From assembly GCF_000524195.1 (NCBI RefSeq), contig NW_020170427.1, positions 204,627 to 268,626 of the forward strand: a stretch of DNA of 64,000 nt, given 5' to 3'. Position numbers and translations under genes: made by a program. Under the pieces are notes generated by a model that saw nothing but the letters and a program-made list of their open reading frames with translations, was not told where the DNA came from and searched no databases. How positions within the stretch are numbered: the stretch's first letter is position 1; each line of letters begins with the position of its first letter. Origin of the DNA: Echinococcus granulosus (Eukaryota > Platyhelminthes > Cestoda > Cyclophyllidea > Taeniidae). Below are positions 11,134-23,280 of this stretch, piece by piece.

Positions 11134-13893
11134 TTAAGTGTAAATAAAGTGAAGATGATATCTTTCGTGGAAAGGTTGCTCAAAAGTACTTTATTATTTA
11201 TTTTATGTACATGGTCTTGCACAGGGACCAACAGGTGACGTTTAGGTCAAAACCAAGCTTTAAGAGATACTGAAAAAGAGAGGCCACCTTAACATTAGCT
11301 ATAAAGCCCGACCCCTTGCTAATAATCGTCACCCATCGTAGATGAACCGCCCTAGAAACTATTAATTAAGATTTCAGGCGACAGAGATAGAACATGTATA
11401 AAATAACAACAAGTGCCAAATTTGAAGACATCTTTCCGTACAGAAGACCTCAAGTGTTTATCGGGAGCCCAGCCGCCAAGCATTACTATAGGAGGAGGAT
11501 CGTAGGTCTCTTCCCTGGCCCACATACTCTTAGAACACCCGGGTTGATTCAACTTCGACATATTTATTGGGATACATGAATGGGGGAAGCAAGTACAACT
11601 TTACGGGGTTGTGGACACGGAACCTCCCTCCGGGTTGGTGGACATTGACTCCTCGATCACGAAGTTTAATTCGTATGCACGCCTTCTCTCTGTAAGGAGC
11701 ATTAAAACAACATAGGGTATTACAGTGCTATATGTGAGTGGTGCAAACGTTCCAAAGACGCGCGTACTTTTGTCAGTGAAGACCTTTGGTGTAGTGGTTC
11801 TCAGCCCACAGTGATTATTTCTACGATCTTTCATTCAATGCATGAAAAGCCTGATCTTGGACATCTAAGCGACGGGCATGAAAGGATGCAAGAGTCCAAC
11901 TTTCCCGTGGAATTATCAAACGTAAACACTCGCGATAACTTGCACTTTTGGCGAGTTAAACGCTAGAATGAGTGATTTTGTGCAGCAAAGTGATATGTCA
12001 AATTTCATGTATAATTTTCACATTTAGCATTTTGACTAAAATGAACTAAACGCTTGCATTTTACTTGAAGATCCCATAAACTCTTCTGCTTTTACTCCCC
12101 CAAAACTTCGCATTTCAACCATATTGCACAAATTAGGTGCTTCTCTTCGTCTGCGAATCTATTCTACAAGGTACCTAGTCGTTTATGAGCAACACCGTAG
12201 GCTTGCTGTTTTTCCTCTGTCACACCAGCAATGGTTCTTGCATATTTGGCCGTAAGAACGTCCTTTCGCAAGTCGTCTTAGCGTCCACGATTTAATCACA
12301 TCACTTTCAATCTTCAGGTACCCCTTATTCCTGCTATGCTGGCCTGGAAGTACAGTTCGTGGTATACTTCACACCACAACCATGAGTGCTAAAACTGAAG
12401 GAACTTCTGTATTAACTTAACAACCATTAATCCCCAAGGGAACGCCCAACCAGTTACATTTAGTATGTGTGAAAAGTTTCAAATTGTGTGGACGGAGGCA
12501 GAAAGTCCCTTTTTCCGAGCGTCAAAATGGGGAATTTGATTGGCTAATTTGCAAAATTTTAGGTGATTTTTAGCAGTCTAACTTTTGTGAAATCCCGTAA
12601 TATTCACAGTATTGTGAGGCCTTGCAATCAACTGTCACTGTGGTGAAAAAAACTGTCACATCAAATGGCACATATTTGAAACGCGCTACCCATAAGCGAA
12701 CATCCTCTAAAAAAACACAAAAATGTCTCAAATAAACACTCTTTGGTGTTCCCGCTTTGCTGACAAATTTGAAAGAAAACTATGCTTACGAGCTCTTTAC
12801 AACGTAACACGATTTAATGAACGAGATGGGGTAATTGGGATTCCCAGAAGTGGGTCTTCGAGGTTCATTTTCTGGAGTCACAGAGAATATTCCCCATTAA
12901 TTTTTACTGACAATGAGACAACTGCGCCATTCGGGCCTGTTTGAAATCAACATCTTTCCTAAAAAACTGGCCAAGTAGTGAGGAAACGCGTACATTAATC
13001 TCTAGTCGCCTCTTTATAAATAGACGAACTACGAAATTATTCTGCAGTAGACTTGGTTGCACGCGAGAGAATGGAGAATGTGTGCTGATGTAGGACTATT
13101 TATGTCGCAGATTTTAGTAAGTGAATCTGATTTCTTCAATGTCAGTCAGTCAATCCGCTTTGCTGGCTTACTGACATGCTTGCTTGCCTGTCTAATCACC
13201 TCATTTTGGGGCGCCAGCGAAATATTACAATTACTTTATTCCTTCTTTTTGTAGTACAATTTTAAATATTATGGTTTGAATAGAATATCTGATATAAAAA
13301 GAACACTTAAAACAGTATTTTGGTGCAATTAAGTTTCATTAAAGTCGTTTTACAAACATTCGGTCTACTTTCTTAATGCATGAGCAGTATTTAAGGCACT
13401 TAAAATTTTGTTTCAAGAATGTTATCAACTTTGTATATAAAGAACGCGAAATTGGCCAGGAATTTTATTAGATACCCTATTCTTATTCGTTTAGACGTAC
13501 CTGGCGGCCTTAAGGGGTTAACGCGCCTGTTTTGGTCTTCAAGAAGGAAAGAAAATTGGTAATAATCATAAAGGTAAAGGCGTTCTAAGATAAGGCTTGG
13601 AAATCTAGTTGCTTAAAACTCAGTTGTAAAAAGTGAAAAATTCTGTTTCATCAGGTTCTCAATTAAGTAGTTGTAAATTTCAACAGTACTCAGTTAATTT
13701 GTCGATTGATGAATGACCACATGTCCACTGGTTAAGAGTGATTGTTGTGTTCAGCTGCCCTCAGCGTATATCAGTATTTCTCTGTAAACTCATTTGTTTT
13801 CGCTCCCAATTTTACCAAAATGATATACCCGACACAATCTCTATGGGCTTTAATATTTTTAAACAAATAAATCTCCTCCCTAAGTTAGAAATG
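11134..13893. other. Intergenic, no gene recognised
   Basis: About 2.7 kb without a recognisable exon or repeat. Open frames at 11601-11834 (minus) and 12723-12944 (plus) have no domain that I know and no supporting splice context. Confidence 0.45.
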
Positions 13894-14088
13894 ATGCAGA
13901 GTTCCGAGACTTCCTTAGAGACGAAAAGGGCATTATGCTTAAGCTCCGTATGTATTATCAACATACAGATGGGCTTGGAGGCTACCAGCACGGTCCGGAG
14001 GCCAGGTCGTCCTGAGGATGTACAACGGCAAAACCCCTGAGTGGCGCGTTACCGAAGCCGAGGGCTAAACAAACAATTTAAGTATTGC
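13894..14088 (+). repeat. Solo TRIM-like terminal repeat
   Basis: About 195 bp matching the terminal repeat alone: starts TGCAGAG, contains 'gagacttcctta', 'gggcttggaggctacca', 'ggccagg' and 'gccgagggctaaacaa', and ends TTGCA. No internal region lies on either side, as expected for a solo LTR left by recombination. Confidence 0.6.
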
Positions 14089-14535
14089 AGTTAATCCTTT
14101 TCATACCTAATACAATCAAGGATCCTGTCTCTCGATCTCCATGCAATCTTCTTTTTGATCCATCTCCCAAGCGAAGCAGCATCGCGTTTTAATCTCCTAA
14201 TTACGGTCTATTTTCTGTCAAACATTAGCGTTTAAATCCTAGTTGCGCAAACTTTTACAACTTGGATTAAACACATGTAATGGGGACCTCCGCACTCTAC
14301 TCGAATGTGGAATGGAGCAAACAGGGCTAAAGGAAACTTTGTTTCAACCCTACTGAGAGGTTGAGAAAGTCTGGAGATGTGGCTGAAAGACAATGCCAGT
14401 AAGGTAGTGCTTATGACGTCTGCAATTGAGGAGTTCGCTTAGTTGAACGCATCATTAAAACAAACTTACATTGGATGAGAGAAATAAATGTCACGTCTTC
14501 TTTTAGGTTTACCTGTTCATGGAAGACAGACCTAC
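14089..14535. other. Intergenic, nothing recognised
   Basis: Spacer between a solo terminal repeat and the partial potassium-channel duplicate. Confidence 0.4.
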
Positions 14536-14915
14536 TAATGATGACTCATATGTCAGAATCTCGGTGCATAAAGGATGTGAATGGATTCCTCAAATGGCAA
14601 CCAAGCCGACCCTTTTAGCTGCTCATCAAAAAGTTTAGGCGAAAGCACGTCGGAATCCACCATCTCAACTATAGCGAGTGTCACTAACTTCAAAGACACT
14701 TTGCCTTCACAGGAAGCAGTCCTATAAACCGATAACAAGCTTATCCGATTTCTGCTGAGGGAGGCTAGAGAAGGTAAACCAAAAGTTGAGTGCTACTAGT
14801 AACGCCATTACTGCATCGAAAACGGCCTCCTGAAAAATTGTGCACAAGCCAAAACTCAGGCAAGTTTCCCTGCTGTCCCATAGCTTATCCCGATGACCTA
14901 TCTTCCACATTTTTA
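14536..14915 (+). pseudogene. Partial, broken duplicate of the Kv channel first exon
   Basis: This segment is clearly homologous to the 5' part of the Kv gene first exon (about 25270-25660) in the same orientation. It keeps an ATG at 14581 and the first residues M-D-S-S-N-G-N, then the Ser/Thr-rich region, but reaches an in-frame TAA at 14725 after 48 codons and further stops follow. Similarity includes some sequence upstream of the ATG and ends near 14915, before the tetramerisation domain. With upstream DNA included and no poly(A), a DNA-level partial duplication is more likely than a retrocopy. It lacks every channel domain, so it cannot make a channel. Confidence 0.75.
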
Positions 14916-15849
14916 TCCCAAATGATGAGTAATTTTAATATTCAAGTTATGAGTCCCTTTTCTTTAATATTTGTATCCTAGAAGAAATTGAAAAATGGCG
15001 AAGTGCTGTACTATTCTTATATGCTACCACTTTTATATCCTAGCCTTATTTCCAGGCCAGAATACGGCTTCGAGAGCCAATTTGTTGTGACGCTAAGGTG
15101 AAGTTACGGTACGAAACTTGATAGCGTTTTCTTTTCGTAAAATGTAAGTTTTTAGCCCAATTAGTACACACTTTGCTTGGCAACTTTGTCATCAGTCTTA
15201 GTCGAGAAGCTGTCTAATGTCACAACTGAATCAAAAGTTTCTTTGAAATCCGCGAAATAGCAACTTTACTACTCTAAACATTTGCTTTGAAAATATACAA
15301 ATGGTTAGAAGGAATAAAAATGGTCCTACCCAAAATCGTAGAGCCATTAAAACTAACTTCACTAACGATATGCGCACTTGGCCGGCCAGTGAAGAAGTTT
15401 GGTAGCCATTTGTATACAAGACAGAGGGTAACAGCTCACGACATGACTACTCCTTGTTATTTACGTGGCAGATCATTTGACATCTGTAATATACTGATCA
15501 GACACTAACGGCAGGCAAATTGAATATTACCAGCAACAACTAGTCGGTCTTATTATAGAAAGTAATTAGTTATTTTAATGTAAACTGAGATAAGGAGATT
15601 TGAGGGCTGAATAATTTTCCATTTGCGGTCAAGTGTTTGGCCATCATCGATTGGATGAGTCGCTCTTCAAGGTCAGTTTGGGGCGGATGCAAGTGAAATG
15701 CAACCATTTTCCCATGATTTTAATAATTACTCTCTGCACTTTTATTTTAATTTGGGTACGGAAAAGTAGTTAAATATGGTAAACGAAAATGGTTTTTTAA
15801 TATTTTTGCCCCAGTTGTTATGTCGGAGTAGGGTCGGGGTTTATCTCCT
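14916..15849. other. Intergenic, nothing recognised
   Basis: No similarity to the rest of the Kv gene and no other supported feature. Confidence 0.45.
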
Positions 15850-16045
15850 CCACCAATTGTCTTCATTCCCCTGGAACGAGCAGAGTTGGATGAGAACGTG
15901 CTTTATTGGGTGGTAATAATTAAAGAGGTTCAGATGTGGCTGTTAAGCGTGCTTAGGGTACGTTTCCTCCTCCTTGGAAGTCAATGGCGTCCGATCCCTC
16001 ACGGCGTTTGTATTGAGGTCAATGTTGTGTTTTAAAACCATTCGA
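15850..16045 (+). repeat. R4 dispersed repeat, copy 2
   Basis: Matches 414-690 and 30485-30720 through blocks such as 'ccctggaacgagcagagttgga', 'attaaagaggt', 'atggcgtccga' and 'ctcacggcgtttgt'. The 3' part is less well conserved than in the other copies. Confidence 0.5.
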
Positions 16046-16277
16046 CCCACATTTTTAAAATTGAGATGACTAACCAAACTATACTTAATTCGACGGAAAG
16101 CTTTTAGCGACCAAAGACAAACTGAAGCATAAAAAGTGGGTGGCTAAATGATCACACAGAGGAGACCCATTCGGCGGACCGGTGAGCTAAAACAGAGATT
16201 ACGATGTAATGGATGGCAGAGGGCTGATTGTGGACTTCTAATCATTTTACATCTCTCCTAGGATAGAATCTTTTCTG

Positions 16278-16350
16278 ATGGTGCGGTGTAGTGGTAGCAT
16301 CCAGCGTCGAAGTGTACTTTCCTGTTTCAAATTCCAATCGTCCTCGTTGC
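16278..16350 (+). other. tRNA-like relic (possible tRNA-derived SINE head)
   Basis: The string 'ggtgtagtggtagcatcc' matches the D-arm / A-box of tRNA-Glu-type genes, and about 30 nt downstream 'tttcaaattcc' is a weak match to the T-arm B-box. The acceptor stem does not obviously pair, so I do not call a functional tRNA. A tRNA pseudogene or a tRNA-derived SINE head are both possible. Confidence 0.35.
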
Positions 16351-16754
16351 GCCAGTCCACCCCGACCACGACCAAAAGCATCCTAGAGGGGAGGAAGGGA
16401 AAAGTGGGATGGGAAGGGTGGTGGGGGCGAGCGATCAAACAAGCAATAGAGATAAAATCGGTCTTTTTGTTTACACAAATCCCCATTTTGTTTCAAGTGA
16501 GCTACGTAGCGAATGCCAATAGCCCAAAAAGGACGGCTGAAAAAGGCCTGCACTCGTAATAATGCAACCTTTGAGAGCCTCATAAATTTATATTTTAAAA
16601 AAATTTGCGTAGCACTCAACTGGAACCTAAGCCGGTACATCAAGCTGTGGTGTTCGGACTCGGCTCAGACCTTATTCCGAAAGTCCCATTTTTACCCTTT
16701 CTGGCCTTATTCTTTCTCCTTCCTTTAATTATTTTTTATTTTTTAGTTAGAATT

Positions 16755-17745
16755 CTTAACACTGATTATTCAACATCTCGTTTCGATTTCCCGGACATTG
16801 AAAGGCACGGCTATCGTACCTCCACTTAGCAGCATAACCTACGGACCATGTCAGCATCCCCTCTCTTTCCTTCCGTACGTCGACAGAACACTATGAATTC
16901 TCCCAATTTCACGAAAGTCTTATGACGATTAACTGATGGTAGCGGACTGCGAACCAGATCGTAAGGGACATATACTGTTATTTCTATCAATGAATAATAA
17001 TAATAATAAGCGCATATGCTGGGGATCAGGGGATCTGTGACGCCTACCTTTAGCAACCACCCCAGTCTCGTGTTCGACAGGAATGCCAGAAATAACTGAA
17101 AGGAGCGACACCAGCCGTGGCCATGAGCCCTGCAGTAAAGCCATTTACAGAGCTGCCTACCGTGCCTGTATGAAGATGAAAATGAAGTAAATACGCTCTT
17201 CCTCCTCCACCTCTCTCCTAGCTTAATCGAACCCAGAGAAATAGATAAATATGACTAAGCCACACAAAGTGGGAAGGAGGAATGGATGCGAAACCTAATC
17301 CCCACACATTGTTTCAAACTCCATCTTTCGTGAAATGACACTGCGTTAAGGCCAGCGTACTTACAACTAGCGATGGACACACGGGATTACTATCACATTT
17401 CTCCTTCTCCCAATGTAGTTGCCAAGCCGGTCGAAGCCCCAGATCCAGTGGAATTGCCAAGAGAAAGCAGTGACTTTGCGTACAGGTATCTACTCAAGTG
17501 GATGTAAATAAAATAACTGGCATGGTTGGCTCGTGGGCTTGTTTTTTACAGCACCGACTACATTATGATGTCGGTTGCAAGGGAATAACCAAAGAAAGCG
17601 CCGGGGATGACACTCAAAAACGATGATTGGGGCTATGTAACGCTCGGATTATTCGGTTCGACTCTTCGCTTTCGTGTTCCAGGTATTGAAGAGCACAGCC
17701 ATTCCACTTCCGTCAATCGCCTTCATCTCTGGGCCATTCTAGTAG
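16755..17745 (-). mobile_element. TRIM-like element T4
   Basis: On the minus strand a partly truncated terminal repeat lies at about 17745-17632, followed by the junction 'TTACATAGCCCC', the internal part, and the second terminal repeat at about 16930-16755. Internal blocks complementary to T1 are visible ('tgatggacac', 'ccagtggaattgcc', 'cctccacctctctc'). Total length is about 990 bp. A short (AAT)n run sits inside it at 16993-17009. Confidence 0.6.
16993..17009. repeat. (AAT)n microsatellite
   Basis: Five to six AAT units in a row, inside TRIM-like copy T4. Confidence 0.8.
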
Positions 17746-18904
17746 TTGATTCAAAATCACACAATTAAAGGAAAATTTCATTTTCATACTTTGATTCAGA
17801 TCTCTGTGAAAAGTGTTTGTATGAGTTTGTGTATACCTCATGACAGAATAGTTGTTTACATAGCCTAAAAACACTGCTGAAATAAGGGGATCTTACTTGG
17901 TTTTTGAGTGTGTGTTTAACATTACTCTGGAGTCACATATCTTGCATTGGTATATATTGTCACTCTTCAACATTGCTGCTAAATTATTTTTTGCCTAGCA
18001 TTTTAATATATTGTTTTATCAACTTAAAATCTGCTTATTCAGAGCTGACTAAGGATATTTCAATGAAGTCAATGAAGCTTGAGGTAAGCATTTGAAAAGT
18101 TAAGTGACAAGGTATGTGGCATTCGTCAACTCTTTCATTGAAAGATGGAAAATTTGAGCACAGTAGTTCAAGTTAACCACTTAATTGCAGGTCATCGTAT
18201 GTCCAGCAACAAAATTTAAATCGGAAAACTAAAGCACAACCGTGACATACTCTTACATTGTTACACTAACTATTCAGTAGATATTTTATTTTGCTCTCGG
18301 AAGACAACTACTAAATTCTCTTTAAGCGGCAATATCAGAACCAGGCTAGCGAGGATTCCGTCCCAGAAACATCATGCTCTGCATTTTATGGTCTTCACAG
18401 TGCTACTTTTTGTCATGTGACACATCAAGGCTTGTGTGCTAATAAGAGGATGCAGATTCTATGCTCCCCTCGAGTTGGAAGAGATGCTTTTCTTTATTTC
18501 CGTGAATTGTAGCCAGTTTTACTAAGAAAAGTACTTGATTTAAGTAATGCACCAGTTGACTCTTGAGGAACAGTTTTGTGCAACCGAATACCATGCAACT
18601 AAGGTGGTAGAGACTTTACCTAGCCCGGAATTACCGCATTCTTTGGTTTTTGAGCAGCATACCTCCGGATGAGCACGAACTTCAGGGGCTGCAATGACTG
18701 GCCTTCCTCGAAGAAGCAGGTAGAGAAATTTGTGTCAAATCTCTTGAATCTGGGACCATTTACTAACATTTATCTGTTGTCAAAAATTCAGGACTAGTGT
18801 TTCAACTCCTCTATGATGGTTATTACATATTGTGGCGGAAAAATATTTAAACATTTTTTAATGGTTTATGGTAGTGTAGGTCAACGACTATTTCATAAAG
18901 CCAA
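17746..18904. other. Intergenic, nothing recognised
   Basis: AT-rich spacer with no supported exon or repeat. Confidence 0.45.
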
Positions 18905-19860
18905 ACGAATTCCTGATACAAGTATAGAAAGTGTATTGCCGACGTAGGGAAGGGCTAAGGTCCAGCTGAGCCTCAGATGCCCGCGAAAGGAAAATGAAGA
19001 CTTAAGAAAGTATTAAAAGTACTTCATTAGCCTCAACGCCAAATCCTCTCCTGACAACGTCCAGCGTTAGCCATCACAGATTAGTCACTGTTGTCAGAAA
19101 AAAAAAGAAAAAAAACAAACTAATCCAGGCATAGGTTTCGCGTGCTACTGAGAAGATATCTGACTGCCGTGGCACCAGCCCCTATGCGATTCCACTGGAT
19201 ATGGAGTTGCATCCTGTTTGGGAACCATATTGGGGGAAGGGAGAATGGGCATATCATCACGAATATCCATCGCTGGATGTAAGAACATTGGTCCAAAAGC
19301 AGAGTCATTCAATAAAAAAGTTTTAAATAGGCTCGTTGGGATAAAGTGTTGTGTCTGCTCCTCCTCGCCACTTTGCTCCTACTTCATTGCTGCCCAGAAA
19401 TATCTTAATCTATAGGTTCCACCTAGGAGGCATAGCTTGTTCACTTAAATGACATCTTCATGAAGTTACGGTAGTCAGCTCCGTAACGAATTTCGCCAAA
19501 TGGTTCCCTACCACAGCTAGTGCCTCTTCGGTTGTTAGCAGCATTCCAGCAGAACATTAAACTGCATTAGTTGCTGGAGGCAAACGTCATTTTCAACCCT
19601 TCTGTTAGGATTCTTAACAGATTTGCCGATCCGTTGCGTTAAGGTTTAGCATTTATGAAAGGAAATTGTGGTAGTTGTCTACCTTCCGCTGCCACCATTG
19701 TGGCGTTCCTAATCTTTCCTGATGATGAATGAACACATAATACCAGGGCAGAAGGGTGGAAGGGGAATCACTGGCATGTATCAAAGAGGTCATACCGTGC
19801 AGAGGAAACATAAAGGCGGTGTCCTAAGTGCCCCTTATTAAAATTTTCTGAAACTAAACT
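18905..19860 (+). mobile_element. TRIM-like element T5
   Basis: A partial left terminal repeat ('gtattgccgacgtagggaagggct', about 18905-19015), internal blocks from 19135 ('gctactgagaagatat', 'ccactggatatggagtt', 'ccatcgctgg', 'cacttaaatgacatcttcat', 'aacgtcattttcaacccttctg') and a right terminal repeat at about 19690-19860. An A-rich stretch at 19098-19120 lies between the left repeat and the internal part. Confidence 0.6.
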
Positions 19861-21127
19861 CCTTAAAGACTCTTGATAAAGACAGACACTTTGCTTCATT
19901 CACCAACGAACGTCCCTTTTGTTATCTCATGATCGCAAAACGCAGTGGCTTCAATTTCTCTACCCCAGTGGAGTATGAGCAGAAGTTCGTCGAATAGGTT
20001 TACTTCTACCTATTTTCTTTTGCCTTTAAAGGAAGATGGCCACACTTGATTAGGCGCTTTTATTCGCACTTTATAAACAGATGTCAACTCCCGGTTTGAA
20101 ATAATATTCGGATGAAATCAGCGCTTACCAGGTTGGGATAAATGCTAAAATAAACACAAGATCTCACAATATCCGTGTAACGTATCATAAATGCTTGCAT
20201 CTGGTTCATTTCTTGTCCACATCATAAATGAGTAGTGCTTGTCATAAACATCCCTACTTAAATGGTGTTGATGTGAGTAGTATATTCGTCGATGGGATGT
20301 CATTTTTTGCTTGGTGTGATCCTGAATCACTTTTAATCTTTTTGCACTCCAGTCAGCATGCCATCGGGTGACCCAGTTTTAATTTCAATAGTATGAACTG
20401 GCTTGACTCCATGAAAGACCAATTATTGTGATCCTCTATTGCCATCGGCGCACCGTATCAATACCTGACCATTGGATTTGAAGCATCCAGTTCAGCAAAT
20501 TTCCATGTTTTATTAGGATTGCGATGTAGGCAAGATAGTTTGCTCTGGGTGCGTGTTTGCCCTTCATGACCCTCATCTTGATGTCAAACCCAGAGTGTGG
20601 CAGAACTTATACACATTTGATCATCAAATGGAAAAAGCAATTACATGTGGCTCTTAGAGTGAGGAAATAAATTTTTTCGTTGCTTAAATGTGTTTATTAT
20701 CCCATTTGAAAAAAAGTACGTGGGAATTTTTATTTAGGAGGTAAACCTTTATGCCCAAATTCAATTTAAGTTAGTCGTTGTCTAGAAGTTGGGAAGCCAA
20801 ATGTTCCACACAAACAATGTATATTGGAAGAGAATGGCCGAAATTCATGATTTCTCTCCCAATAGGTAGTTTAAATGCAAGTCGTTCCAAGAACACCAGA
20901 AATCGAACTTAAATCCGACCTCGTGGCGCTTGGAACGAGGCAATATCGTTTTCATAACTACCGAACTGTACAAGACAATGCTCCAAAAACTTGGAAGTCT
21001 CTTTCTTGAAAGTGATTTAGACGATACTGTTTTAATTAGCTTCTGAAGAGATATCCATAGTTTGTTAAGCATGGCCCAGTAGACTGGTAAATATATGTAC
21101 TGACTCGAGTACTCCCTAAAGACGAAG
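19861..21127. other. Intergenic, nothing recognised
   Basis: The 96-codon minus-strand open frame at 20845-21135 has no recognisable domain and overlaps the edge of TRIM-like copy T6, so I do not call it. Confidence 0.45.
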
Positions 21128-22180
21128 AATGCCACGATACTAGCTCTGTAGATATGTTGGAAACACGGGGAAGGCCTGAGTGATTACTGACATGACTCTG
21201 AGAACGTGCCGCCAAAAGGAAGCATAATGACAAAGCTCTCTGTGCCAGCGNNNNNNNNNNNNNNNNNNNNNNNNNNNNNNNNNNNNNNNNNNNNNNNNNN
21301 NNNNNNNNNNNNNNNNNNNNNNNNNNNNNNNNNNNNNNNNNNNNNNNNNNTCTATTCAGTCATCGAATTTGCATGTAATTAAGAAGATACCTGGCCGCAA
21401 CGTCGTTGATATCTCTCGACAATTCCACTGGATCTGGAGTTTTGCTGGTTAAAAACTGTATTGGAGAAGGAGAAATGTGTTAGCCACCTCGTACGCCCAT
21501 CGCTAGTTGTAAGATCACTGGCCCAAAAGGAAGAGTCGTTTAAAAAGAGACGAGATTTAAAGTGGTTTTGTGGAGATGGAGTTTTGGGCCTGTTCTTTCC
21601 GGCCACTTCGTTCTCTCTCCTGTACTGCCCAGTCATATGTTCGTCTGGGTTTTAGCTAACAAGTAGAGAGGTGGAGGAGCCATCCCCTATTCACTTAATT
21701 GGCATCTTCATACAACTTCCGAAGGGGGCTCAGTAACAAAGTTAACCAGATGGTTCGCGGTCACAGATGCTGAGGCTTTAGTCGTTAATAGTATTCCTGC
21801 AGAACAAGGAACTGAGGTAGTTGCCGAAGGTAGACGTCATTTTTAGACATTCTGCCAAGGGTCGTCACTGGTTTTCCCATCCGCAGCATGCGCTCTTCTT
21901 CTGTTACGTTAAGGTTTACCAGGCGGTTATAGAAAGCAGGATAGACATCCTTTTAGATCGGATCCGCATTCCATCGCCACCAGTGTAGCGCCCCGAGTCT
22001 TCCTGTAGTCGAAAGAAGTCCTAATAATCGGGCGGAATATGCATTGTTGGCGTACATATGGGCGGCAGAGCTACTGGCGCAGTCTGCAGACCATGCAGCC
22101 CAGCAAAAGTGTAAAGGCGGAGCCTTTAGTGGTCCCAAAATCGAAACAAAGAGTCCAGCAAACGTCTAAAGCATTGCACG
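21128..22180 (+). mobile_element. TRIM-like element T6, interrupted by an assembly gap
   Basis: The left terminal repeat at 21128-21250 runs straight into 100 N; the internal region resumes at 21351 with 'gtcatcgaatttgcatg' and continues through all internal blocks to a well-preserved right terminal repeat starting TGTAGCGCCCC at 21984. This is one of the better-conserved copies and useful for building a consensus. Confidence 0.65.
21251..21350. other. Assembly gap (100 N)
   Basis: A run of exactly 100 N inside TRIM-like copy T6. The true length is unknown; by comparison with the other copies about 100-150 bp of the left repeat end and junction could be missing. Confidence 0.95.
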
Positions 22181-22915
22181 TACTTTATTTCTTTCAACTA
22201 AAATTAATTAAAATGAACTTCACTACACAGATTGAGGTCCAAAGATATTGTACACTTATTTTTACCGTTATCTACTGTTTGGATGGGTAATAAACTGTCC
22301 CATGACATGGCTTAACCAAGCAGAACGCAAAAGTATCGACAAGGTCTCAAGTATATTTTACTGAGATTAATGGTTGAAAGTTTAACCAGTCCCTGGTATC
22401 GATGCCACAGTTTCGACTTTATATTCCTCCCATTGTAAACTCATGCAGTATAACACATTAATGCGTTAAAATATTTCGGTAAATTTACCATTCACCGGTC
22501 TTCCTCTAAAGAAGGCTTTGGTCAAGTTCAGTGAATTGCTAAATTCCACCAAATAGTGGTTCATAGAATTTGTCTTCTTCTTTTTCCTTTTCTACGTCAT
22601 TGTCGTCGATCCCCTTAACTAAAGAGAGGGAATCGTGTAAGCCGTTCTCTGTTCCTTGTTTTTTTGCGCTACATGTTTCCTTCATAAGCTGCAAATCCAT
22701 GAATAGAATCCATTTGGGATATAAAAGTAGCGCTTTAGGTACCTCTGCTGAATTTAGCTGAAGATGAAAAACATTCCCTTTGGTGCGACTCTTTATTTTT
22801 TTAAATTCTGAATGCTTAAGAGTCGTCTACAGCAAATATAGATGTCGTGTCAGTTAGATCATCTTCTTCAAGCATTGTATGGAAATATAGGCTATAGATC
22901 AGAAGCGGTTTCTGC

Positions 22916-23107
22916 TGTAGCATTCCAAGACTTCCTCGAGGGCAAAGAAGCCATAATACTCCAGCATAATATGTATTGTTGACATAGAGCAGAGCTTGGG
23001 GTGCTTTCAGCACGGTCCTGAGGCCATTCCACCCTGCGAAGTTACAAAAGCTGAGCCCTAAGTGGCCATTACCAAAACTGAGAGGCAAACTAACAACTAA
23101 ATATTAT
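22916..23107 (+). repeat. Solo TRIM-like terminal repeat
   Basis: Starts TGTAGCATTCCAAGACTTCC, contains 'ggcaaagaagccataatact', 'ggggtgctttcagca', 'cctgaggcca' and 'gagaggcaaactaacaa'. No internal region is attached. Confidence 0.6.
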
Positions 23108-23137
23108 ATTTATCTGTTAAGCAATACACTAATTATG

Positions 23138-23280
23138 TGTAATGTATTGATGGGTTATACAACTCTTCGTTTTGATTTCGAAGGGGCTACTGAAGACTCC
23201 GCCTTTGTACTTTGGTTTCTGGGCCGTACGGGTGTCTTCTTCCCTAGAGCTCCTTTACTTCGACAATGCCCTAATGTAAT
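23138..23280 (-). repeat. Truncated solo TRIM-like terminal repeat
   Basis: On the minus strand this reads as a terminal repeat with its 3' end at 23138. It faces the plus-strand solo repeat just upstream (22916-23107), so the two form an inverted pair about 30 bp apart. Confidence 0.5.
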
